21,362 nucleotides of DNA from Labilithrix sp. GTDB lineage: Bacteria; Myxococcota; Polyangia; Polyangiales; Polyangiaceae. The stretch lies in assembly GCA_028287035.1 (NCBI GenBank), contig JAQBQL010000160.1:1-21362 (forward strand), read 5' to 3'. Of the stretch, positions 14,497 to 21,362 are shown in pieces; the first letter of the stretch is position 1; each line of letters begins with the position of its first letter. Made by a program: the position numbers and the translations under genes. The notes under the pieces are model-generated. The model searched no databases, had not been told where the DNA came from, and saw only the letters and a program-made list of their open reading frames with translations.

Positions 14497-16590
14497 TCAG
14501 CCGACCTTCGCGACCGCGGTCGGCTTCTCGCGCTTCACGTTGTAGATGCGGAGCGGCTTCTCCTTGCCCTTCAGGTGGGCCGGCGGGAGCTCCTCGTACT
14601 CGAAGCGGTTCCCGAGCCGCGCGTGCGTGTACTCGCTGACGATGACCTGGCCCGCGAGCGCGATCCCGCAGAGACGCGCGCTCGTGTTCGCGGTGTCACC
14701 GATCACGGTGTAGCTCATCGCCTTCGAGCTTCCGACGTACCCGGCGACGAGCGGGCCGGTGTGGAGGCCCATGCCGACGGCGAGGGGAGGGTGGCCCGCC
14801 TCGGCGCGCTTGCGATTGAACTTCCCGAGCGCCTCCATCTGGTCGAGAGCGCACTGCGTGGACCGCACCGCGTCGTCGGGATGGGTGAGGGGCGCGCCCC
14901 AGAAGGCCATGATGCCGTCGCCCATGAACTTGTCGAGCGTGCCTTCGTACTTGAAGATCGTCTCGACCATGAGCTCGAAGTAGTCGTTCAACAGCTCGTT
15001 GATGACGCCGGCGGTCGCGCCCTCGCTCATGCGCGTGAAGCCGCGGATGTCCGAGTTGAAGACGGTGCACTCGGGGACGTGCACGCCGCCCTTCTTCACC
15101 TCGAGCTTGCCGGAGATCACCTGCTCGGCCACGTTCGGCGAGAGCAGCCGGCTGAAGCGCTCGCGCGTCATGATCTCCTGCTCCACCTTCTTGGCGAGCA
15201 GGTTGTTCTCGATGAACATCGCGGCCTGGTTGCCGACCGTGGTGACGAGCTCGAGGTCCTTCTGCTGGAACTGGGCGAGCGACTCGGAGTCGAGCCACAG
15301 CGCGCCGAGCACCTGCTTCTCGTGGAGCAGCGGAACGACGATGGCGCTCGAGATCCGGTTCAGGATCATCGATTTGCCCTTGGACGAGGCGAAGTCCATC
15401 GACGCGTCGTGCGTGAGCACCGCGGCGCGCTCGGTCATGACGTGGTCGAGGATCGTCGACGACACCTGGATGGGCGCGTCCGTCCCGTCGCGCCGGTGCG
15501 CGGCGCGCGGCAGGAGCTTTCCGTCGTTCTCGCGGAGCAGGATGACCGCTCGGTCCGCGTTCACGAACTTGAAGAGCGACATCAGGATCTTGTGGAGCAG
15601 CTGATCGAGGTCGCGCTCGAGGCCGATGTCGCGCGTGAGCTCCCAGGTGAGCCGGAGACGCTCGTAGTCGACGCGCAGCTGCTGCGGGTCGTTCGCGAGC
15701 TGATCGAACGGCATGAAGCCCTTCGTCTGCGCGTTGATCTGCGTGCCGATGGCCCGCGCCGAGTCGAGGACGTCGACGCGCGTGCCGCCGAAGCTCGGCG
15801 GCCGCGGCGGCGGTCGCCCGTGCCCGCCGGGACCCGCGTACGGAGCGTGCGGGCCGCTGCCCTGGCCGGGCGCGGCGGGATGGGAGGGCTGCGCGGGATG
15901 GCCGCCGCCCGGATAGGCCGGGACGCCGGGCGCCGAGGGAGATTGCTGCTGTCCGGGCCGCGGCGCCTGCGAGCCCTGCGGGTGCTGCCCGGGGAAGGCG
16001 GGACGCGGGGACATCGCGCCCTGCGCGGGCATGCCCATCGTGCCGCCGGGTCCGCCATGGCCGCCGCCCATGTCCGGGCGCTGCGCGAAGGCGCTCACCG
16101 GAGGCGGGACGCTCGGCCCCTTCGCGCTGCTGCCGCCGCGGCCGTCCGCGTTGCTCCACGGCGAGGTGCCCGCGCCGGCCTGCATGTTGCCGCTCGGCTG
16201 CGGCGCATGATGCGGGTGGGCGACCGCGCCGGGTCCGACGCCGCCCATCATCGCGCCCTGCGCCGGAGCGAAGGGCGGCGGCGCGTTGAAGTCGATCGCG
16301 GGGCCCTGGCCGTCGTCGTAGCGGGCGCGCGTCGAGCCGAGAGCGATCTCGTCGCCGTGGCGGAGAGGCATCTCGCCGCGAACGCGCTCGCCGTTGACGT
16401 ACGTGCCGTTCAGGCTCCCGAGGTCGCGGAGCACGAAGTTGCCGTCCCGTTGCTCGAGAATGCAGTGCTCCTTCGACACGATCTTGTCGAGGAGCTGGAT
16501 CGAGTTGTTCGGATGCCGCCCGAGGCTGTTGATGGGCCGCAGCTCGATCGCCTGCTGTCCCTCGGCGGTTGCGAGGATCAAACGCGCCAT
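14497..16590 (-). CDS. FHA-GAF-class III adenylate cyclase
   Basis: A 697-aa multidomain protein. The FHA domain (residues 1-95) has the phosphothreonine-binding residues Arg25 (GRHPNN), Ser39/His42 (SKEH) and Asn61-Gly-Thr (LNGTYVNG). A Pro/Gly/Gln/His-rich disordered linker runs from about 100 to 270. A GAF domain is at about 320-465. A class III nucleotide cyclase domain (about 500-690) has metal-binding Asp514 (FNSDIRGFT) and Asp558 (FMGDG), adenine-selecting Lys554 and Asp632, and transition-state Asn635 and Arg639 (GDTANTSARL). These residues point to cAMP production, controlled by Ser/Thr kinase signalling through FHA and by a GAF ligand. There is no membrane segment. ATG 16590 opens the FHA domain directly; ATG 16617 is an alternative start. 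It is divergent from the LonH-like gene, with a 93-base gap. Confidence 0.92.
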   Translation of the reverse strand: MARLILATAEGQQAIELRPINSLGRHPNNSIQLLDKIVSKEHCILEQRDGNFVLRDLGSLNGTYVNGERVRGEMPLRHGDEIALGSTRARYDDGQGPAIDFNAPPPFAPAQGAMMGGVGPGAVAHPHHAPQPSGNMQAGAGTSPWSNADGRGGSSAKGPSVPPPVSAFAQRPDMGGGHGGPGGTMGMPAQGAMSPRPAFPGQHPQGSQAPRPGQQQSPSAPGVPAYPGGGHPAQPSHPAAPGQGSGPHAPYAGPGGHGRPPPRPPSFGGTRVDVLDSARAIGTQINAQTKGFMPFDQLANDPQQLRVDYERLRLTWELTRDIGLERDLDQLLHKILMSLFKFVNADRAVILLRENDGKLLPRAAHRRDGTDAPIQVSSTILDHVMTERAAVLTHDASMDFASSKGKSMILNRISSAIVVPLLHEKQVLGALWLDSESLAQFQQKDLELVTTVGNQAAMFIENNLLAKKVEQEIMTRERFSRLLSPNVAEQVISGKLEVKKGGVHVPECTVFNSDIRGFTRMSEGATAGVINELLNDYFELMVETIFKYEGTLDKFMGDGIMAFWGAPLTHPDDAVRSTQCALDQMEALGKFNRKRAEAGHPPLAVGMGLHTGPLVAGYVGSSKAMSYTVIGDTANTSARLCGIALAGQVIVSEYTHARLGNRFEYEELPPAHLKGKEKPLRIYNVKREKPTAVAKVG

Positions 16591-16683
16591 CGCTAGAAGC
16601 CCATCGTAGCCGCACATCGGGCCGCCTGCACACAGCAAAACTCGGCACCCGACGCGAGATCGGTCTGGTACGGTCAGGTGCGC

Positions 16684-19600
16684 ATGCCCAAGCGCGGCGG
16701 AAAGCCTGGTTCTCCCCTCAGCATGAGCCCGCCGGAGCGCTCGTCCCGCCCTGCCGATCGCGCGTCGACGCGCGTGGTCGGCAAGGACAAGGAGCGGTCC
16801 TCGCGCGGCGCGGCCGCGAAGGACCCCTCCTCGAAGGAGCCCGACGCGGCCGGCAGCGCGGCCGGGTCGGCGGGCACCGCCGCGAAGAAGCGCGCGCCGC
16901 AGGCCCCGGTTCTCGGTGCCCCGGGGGCCCCGGGCGCCCCGCGGCGCGAGACCCTCGAGTCGCCCTCCGCGGCGACGCTCCGGGAGCGTGAGCGCGAAGC
17001 GGCCGCGGAGAAGACGCACGCGTCCCCGCTCGACGCCGCCGGCCATCCCGTCGTGCAGCCTCGCATCGAGCCGCCGCCGCCCTCGAATCCCGGCGCCGTG
17101 CGCGCGTGGTTCGATGCGAACCGCGCCCCGGCGCCCGGTCAGGGTCGCGAGCCGTTCCGCATCCCCGTCGAGCTCGTCGGCCTCCACACCGACCCGGCCA
17201 TCCTGCCCGAGGAGCCGCTCGCGAGCGGCGGCCTGTTCGAGCTCGTCGGGACCGTGGCGCGCCGCGCCCTCACCCTGGGGCTCGCCTCGCGCGAGCCGAG
17301 CTTCCACGTGTTCGTCGCCGCCTCTCCGCAGGTGATGATCGAGGACGACATCGTCCGCTACGCGGAGCAGTTCTCGCGCACGCGGCCGACGCCCCCGGAC
17401 ATCGTGTACGTGCACGACTTCGACCGCCCCGAGGCCCCGAAGCCGCTGCTCGTGCCGGCGGGCGCGGGCGCGACGTTCGCCGAGGCGATGGCGGGGCTCA
17501 TCGACCGGCTCCGCGAGGAGATCCCGGGCCTCTCGCAGCACGACGAGGTCCGCCGCGCGACGCAGAAGCTCGTTCACGAGCTCGAGGCGCAGAACCGCGA
17601 GGTGCTCGGCAACCTCGAGACCACGGCGAAGGGCCTCGGCTTCGGGGTCCGTTCGATCCAGGGCGGCGTGCAGACGTTCCCGATCCTGCACGGCAAGCCG
17701 CTCTCCGCCGAGCAGTTCACCGCGCTCGACGAGTCGACCAAGAAGGCGCTCGGCGAGGCGGAGGAGCGCCTGACCGCGGAGGTCGACAAGGCGGCGGGCC
17801 TCGTTCGCGACCAGAACGCGAGCTTCGACGCGGCGCGCGAGGAGGCGATGAGCCGCCTCTCCGAGGCCGTCATCCAGACGGCGATGGGCGAGCTGCGGAA
17901 GATCCTCGAGGACTTTGGCACCGACGTTCACCACTACCTAGAGACCGTGGAGGCCGCCCTCGTCGAGGACTGGGCCGACTTCCTCGAGCTCGGCCCGCAG
18001 CAGCCCCACGAGGACGGCGAGTCGAAGGGCGAGGAGCACGATCCCGAGCACGCGACGCGCCTCGGGCGCTTCAAGGTGAATCTCCTCGTCGCGCACGAGG
18101 AGGGGTCGCCCCCGCCGGTCATCTACGAGACGAATCCCACGTATCCGAACCTGTTCGGCTACCTCGAGCGGCGGGCGCGGTTCGGCGCGCTGCTCACCGA
18201 CTTCACGCGGATCCGGCCGGGATCGCTGCATGCCGCGTCGGGCGGCGTCCTCGTGGTGCGTGCCGCCGACCTCATGACCGATCCCATCATCTGGGAGCGC
18301 GTGAAGCGGATCCTCCGCGAGCGCCGGATCGGCGCCGAGGATCCGCTCGGTCCCCTCGGCCTCTACGCGACGACGCTGCGGCCGGTGCCCGTGCCGATCC
18401 GCGTGCGCGTCGTGATGGTCGGGCCGCCCGATCTCTACGCCATGCTGCTCGAGGCCGACGCGGACTTCGCCGCGCTCTTCCGGGTGAAGGTCGAGATCGA
18501 GCCCACCATCCCGCGCACCGACGACCACCTGCGCGCGCTCGACGCGTACCTCATGCAGATGGCCAAGGAGCGCGAGTGGGGCGCCTTCGATCGCGGCGCT
18601 CGCGCCATGCTCCTCGATCTCGCGACGCGCCTCGCCGGCGATCGCCAGAAGGTGTCCCTCGCGCTCGCGCCGCTCGAGGAGACCGCGGCGTTCGCGAGCG
18701 CGCTCGCCGCCGCGCGGGCCGGTGGGCCGACGGACTGGGCGGACAGCGGCCCGCTCTCGCGCGCGCCCGTCCCGTTCCACGCGTCCACGTCGCCGGCCAA
18801 CAGCGTCGTCACCGCGGAGGACGTGGCGATCGCCTGGCGCGAGCGCCGGGAACGCGCAGGGGCCGCCGAGCGGCACATCCGCGAGCTCACGCTCCGCGGC
18901 GAGGTCTCGCTCGACACCGAGGGCGAGCGCGTGGGCGTCGTCAACGGCCTCTCCGTGTACTCCGCCGGCGACGTCGAGTTCGGTCAGCCGATGCGCATCA
19001 CGACGGTGGTCGCGCTGGGCCGCGAGGGCATCGTCGACGTCGAGCACGAGGCGCAGCTCGGCGGCGCGATCCACACGAAGGGTGTCGCGATCATCCGCGG
19101 CTATCTCTCGCGCATCTTCGGCCAGGAGCGTCCGCTCAGCATCAAGGCGCAGATCGCCTTCGAGCAGAGCTACGGCGAGATCGACGGCGACAGCGCCTCG
19201 TCGACCGAGCTGTACGGCGTGCTCTCGGCGCTCAGCGACGTGCCCATCGATCAGGGCATCGCGGTCACCGGCAGCGTCAATCAGCTCGGCGACGTCCAGG
19301 CGATCGGCGGCGTGTGCGCCAAGATCGAGGGCTTCTTCGAGCTGTGCCTGGCCCGCGGGCTCACCGGCAAGCAGGGCGTCATGCTCCCGCGGACGAACCT
19401 CGACCACCTCGTGCTCCGCGAGGATGTCGCGCACGCCATCGCGGAGGGCAAGTTCCACCTGTACGCCGTTGCCACGGTGAGCCAGGGCATCGAGATCCTG
19501 ACCGGCGTGCCCGCGGGCGTGCGCGACGCCTCGGGGCGCTTCCCGGCTGCGTCGGTGTTCGGGCGCGTCGAGCGACGTGTCATCGAGATCGCCGAGCGCC

Positions 19601-19704
19601 TGCGCGAGGCAGAGGGCCACCACGGCGGCGTGCCCGCGCTCGAGTCGCGCGACGACGTCAGCCACGCGGACCTGAGCGATGCCGGGGACTATCTCCCCCG
19701 CTGA
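16684..19704 (+). CDS. Lon-like protease of the YcbZ/LonH (AAA_32 plus Lon_C) type
   Basis: A 1006-aa protein (GTG 16678 is an alternative start). Residues 1-115 are disordered and rich in Ala, Ser, Pro and Lys. A degenerate AAA-type region follows, in which the expected P-loop place reads FHVFVAASPQVMIEDD, so there is no GxxGxGK[ST] Walker A. A helical region comes next (LVHELEAQNREVLGNLETTAKG), then ASGGVLVVRAADLM. The C-terminal Lon peptidase has catalytic Ser837 in DGDSASSTELY and Lys880 in IGGVCAKIEGFF, with the normal spacing of 43. The signature TELYGVLSALSDVPIDQGIAVTGSVNQ, cited in the parts TELYGVLSALSDVP and QGIAVTGSVNQ, is typical of YcbZ relatives. Probable role: a cytoplasmic serine-lysine protease, perhaps ATP-independent; substrates are unknown. 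Its last 26 bases overlap hisC in another frame. Confidence 0.9.
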   Translation: MPKRGGKPGSPLSMSPPERSSRPADRASTRVVGKDKERSSRGAAAKDPSSKEPDAAGSAAGSAGTAAKKRAPQAPVLGAPGAPGAPRRETLESPSAATLREREREAAAEKTHASPLDAAGHPVVQPRIEPPPPSNPGAVRAWFDANRAPAPGQGREPFRIPVELVGLHTDPAILPEEPLASGGLFELVGTVARRALTLGLASREPSFHVFVAASPQVMIEDDIVRYAEQFSRTRPTPPDIVYVHDFDRPEAPKPLLVPAGAGATFAEAMAGLIDRLREEIPGLSQHDEVRRATQKLVHELEAQNREVLGNLETTAKGLGFGVRSIQGGVQTFPILHGKPLSAEQFTALDESTKKALGEAEERLTAEVDKAAGLVRDQNASFDAAREEAMSRLSEAVIQTAMGELRKILEDFGTDVHHYLETVEAALVEDWADFLELGPQQPHEDGESKGEEHDPEHATRLGRFKVNLLVAHEEGSPPPVIYETNPTYPNLFGYLERRARFGALLTDFTRIRPGSLHAASGGVLVVRAADLMTDPIIWERVKRILRERRIGAEDPLGPLGLYATTLRPVPVPIRVRVVMVGPPDLYAMLLEADADFAALFRVKVEIEPTIPRTDDHLRALDAYLMQMAKEREWGAFDRGARAMLLDLATRLAGDRQKVSLALAPLEETAAFASALAAARAGGPTDWADSGPLSRAPVPFHASTSPANSVVTAEDVAIAWRERRERAGAAERHIRELTLRGEVSLDTEGERVGVVNGLSVYSAGDVEFGQPMRITTVVALGREGIVDVEHEAQLGGAIHTKGVAIIRGYLSRIFGQERPLSIKAQIAFEQSYGEIDGDSASSTELYGVLSALSDVPIDQGIAVTGSVNQLGDVQAIGGVCAKIEGFFELCLARGLTGKQGVMLPRTNLDHLVLREDVAHAIAEGKFHLYAVATVSQGIEILTGVPAGVRDASGRFPAASVFGRVERRVIEIAERLREAEGHHGGVPALESRDDVSHADLSDAGDYLPR

Positions 19705-20821
19705 TCCGGCCGCGGGCGTGCTCGGGACGCTGGGGAGGCTCCTCCGTCCGGAGCTCGCCGACCTCGCGGCCTACGTCCCGCACGATCCGCCCGGCATCGA
19801 GGTGAAGCTCGATGCGAACGAGGCTCCGGCACCGCCGGCGCTCGTGTCGGAGGTCGCGGCGCGCGCGCTGGCCGGCGTGGCGCTCGAGCGTTATCCGGAT
19901 CCGCTCGCGCTGCGGCTGAAGTCGGCCATCGCGCGGCGCACCGGGGCGGCGGCGGGTGACCTCCTCGTCGGGACCGGCTCCGACGAGCTCATCGCGCTGC
20001 TCGTGAACGCGCTGTCGGTGCCGCGTGGCCGGGCCGCGCAAGCGGTGGTCCTCACGCCGACGCCGACGTTCGTCATGTACCGGATGACCGCGCGCAGCCA
20101 CGGCGTGAAGCCGGTCGAGGTGCCGCTCGACGCGTCGTGGGACCTCGACGCCGGGACGATGAGCAAGGCGATCACCATGATGCAGCCGAACGTGGTCTTC
20201 ATCGCGAGCCCCAACAATCCGACGGGCAACCGGGTGCGCGAGGAGCGCCTCGACGCGGTCATCCGTGCCGCCGGAGAGGCGGCCGCCTTCGTCGTGCTCG
20301 ACGAGGCCTACATCGACTATTCGGGCCCCGGCGCGAGCCTCCGCGGGTGGCGCGCGCGGCATCCGCACCTCGGCATCCTCCGCACGGTGAGCAAGATCGG
20401 GCTCGCGGCGCTGCGGGTCGGCTGGCTCGAGGCCGACCCCGCGCTGCTCGCCGAGATCGACAAGACGCGCCAGCCCTTCAACGTGAGCGCGACGAGCCAG
20501 ATCGCCGCCGCCGCGGTGCTCGAGGACGCGTGGGACGCGGTGCAGGCGGGCGTCGCGGACGTGGTGGCGCGTCGCGAGGAGCTGAGCGCGGCCATTGGCG
20601 CGCTGCCCGGCTTCACGGTCACGCCGAGCGGCGCGAACTTCCTCTGGGTGAAGACGCCGGGACCGGCCGCGCCGGTGTTCGAGCAGCTCGCGCGGGACGG
20701 CGTCCTGGTCCGCAGCTTCCACAAGAGCGGCGGCCGCCTCGGGACGCAGCTGCGCATCACGATCGGCACGAGCGCGCAGCACGAGCGCCTGCTCGCGTCG
20801 CTCGCGCGGGTGCCGGCGTGA
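19679..20821 (+). CDS. hisC: Histidinol-phosphate aminotransferase (HisC-type, PLP-dependent)
   Basis: A 380-aa class I/II aminotransferase. The PLP-binding residues are visible: Asn in SPNNPTG (177-183), Asp208 and Tyr211 in VLDEAYIDY, Schiff-base Lys239 in TVSKIGLAALRVGW with Arg246, and the substrate-carboxylate Arg in LRITIGT near the C-terminus. N-terminal LDANEAP and YPDP are typical of HisC. It converts imidazole-acetol phosphate and glutamate to histidinol phosphate in histidine synthesis. Some HisC-like enzymes act on aromatic amino acids instead. No other his gene is seen here, so the histidine role is inferred from sequence type only. The start overlaps the protease gene by 26 bases, and the stop overlaps the next start (GTGA). 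Confidence 0.9.
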   Translation: MPGTISPADPAAGVLGTLGRLLRPELADLAAYVPHDPPGIEVKLDANEAPAPPALVSEVAARALAGVALERYPDPLALRLKSAIARRTGAAAGDLLVGTGSDELIALLVNALSVPRGRAAQAVVLTPTPTFVMYRMTARSHGVKPVEVPLDASWDLDAGTMSKAITMMQPNVVFIASPNNPTGNRVREERLDAVIRAAGEAAAFVVLDEAYIDYSGPGASLRGWRARHPHLGILRTVSKIGLAALRVGWLEADPALLAEIDKTRQPFNVSATSQIAAAAVLEDAWDAVQAGVADVVARREELSAAIGALPGFTVTPSGANFLWVKTPGPAAPVFEQLARDGVLVRSFHKSGGRLGTQLRITIGTSAQHERLLASLARVPA

Positions 20822-21362
20822 GGTACGCGCTCGTCGTGGGGCTCGCCGCGCTGGCGGTGGCCGGCTGCGCGCGCGATCCCCGCGTGGCGCGCGTCTACGA
20901 CGGGCACGTCGTCGAGGGGCGCTTCATCGCGCCCGACGCGTACGCCGCGTACCTGCAGGGGGCCCTCGCCGACGCGGCGGGCGATCTGCCGGGCGCGCTC
21001 GCCGCCTACCGCCGCGCGATCGACGAGGACGAGGAGGACCCGGAGCTCGAGGCGCGCGTCGGGGACGTGCAGTGCCGTCTCGACCCGAAGGACCCGGCCG
21101 CGGATGCCGCCTTCACGAAGGCGCGGAAGATCGATCCGGCGAGCGCCGCCGCCCTCGGAGCGCAGGCCCGCTGCGAGCTCCTGCGCGGGCACGCCGCCGA
21201 GGCAACGGCGCTTGCCGAACGTGCCGCCGAACAGGACCCGCACAGCGCTTCGTTCGCAGCACTGGCGCTCCTCGCCGACGCGAAGGCCGAGGCCGGCCGA
21301 GCGCCCGAGGGCGGCGCGCGCGCCGTCGACCCCGCGGCGCGCGCACGGGCGGTGGCGCTCAC
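20818..21362 (+). CDS. TPR-containing lipoprotein, 3' end beyond window
   Basis: An open frame begins at GTG 20818, overlapping the hisC stop as GTGA, and runs without a stop to the window edge (181 codons). The N-terminus is a lipoprotein signal (LVVGLAALAVAGC, lipid Cys17). The mature part contains tetratricopeptide-like helices: AYAAYLQGALADAAGDLPGA, AYRRAIDEDEEDPELEARVG, AFTKARKIDPASAAALGAQA, AERAAEQDPHSASFAALALL. TPR lipoproteins usually scaffold protein complexes in the periplasm. Close overlap suggests co-translation with hisC, although a functional link is not obvious. Confidence 0.8.
   Translation, partial: MRYALVVGLAALAVAGCARDPRVARVYDGHVVEGRFIAPDAYAAYLQGALADAAGDLPGALAAYRRAIDEDEEDPELEARVGDVQCRLDPKDPAADAAFTKARKIDPASAAALGAQARCELLRGHAAEATALAERAAEQDPHSASFAALALLADAKAEAGRAPEGGARAVDPAARARAVAL

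Noticed and set aside
17938..19665. Long minus-strand open frame opposite the LonH-like protease
   Set aside because: It is antisense to a recognised protease domain and shows no motif of its own.

Overview
The window is high-GC bacterial chromosome, most likely from a myxobacterium (Myxococcota, probably the Polyangiales/Sorangiineae side). This rests on a MYXO-CTERM-type tail on a secreted protease, many short lipoproteins with Gly/Ser/Asp/Pro-rich linkers, stacked response-regulator genes and an FHA-GAF-cyclase. No phage, IS element, CRISPR array or rRNA is visible. Coding density is high and no gap without a gene exceeds about 250 bases.

Layout. (1) 1-1789: a signalling operon on the + strand, made of the C-terminal end of a protein with two receiver domains, a stand-alone receiver, and a receiver-LuxR regulator, each overlapping the next by 1-4 bases. 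(2) 1913-4474: a lon protease gene, intact along its length except for two in-frame TAG codons (2363 and 2372) exactly where the family has conserved lysines. It reads as a 150-aa N-domain fragment and a 692-aa ATPase-protease. (3) 4484-6076: a minus-strand TetR regulator followed by an alpha/beta hydrolase. (4) 6167-6504: a tRNA-Val(UAC)-tRNA-Asp(GUC) unit with its own promoter and terminator. (5) 6580-10324: cell-envelope genes, namely an S1 serine protease with a lipobox and a MYXO-CTERM tail, a convergent lipoprotein with a long Ser-Ser-Gly repeat, and a Major Royal Jelly/Yellow-family lipoprotein. A rare CTTAAG-containing palindrome lies upstream of the first two. (6) 10358-11799: an Rrf2 regulator and an FAD-dependent CPYC oxidoreductase behind a compact promoter/operator. 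(7) 11782-14269: two small lipoproteins, a 418-aa protein I do not recognise, and a small single-pass membrane protein. (8) 14497-16590 (-): an FHA-GAF-adenylate cyclase. (9) 16684 to the end (+): a YcbZ/LonH-type Lon-like protease without a P-loop, overlapping hisC, which overlaps a TPR lipoprotein cut by the window edge.

How they relate. Most neighbours are independent housekeeping or accessory units. The convincing functional groupings are the receiver trio, TetR plus hydrolase, Rrf2 plus flavoprotein, and the tightly overlapping protease-hisC-TPR lipoprotein string. Two different Lon-family peptidases occur within about 15 kb. The most unusual observation is the double amber interruption of lon, which sits in a short AT-rich island with a 7-bp hairpin. 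The second is the shared CTTAAG palindrome in front of two exported-protein genes.
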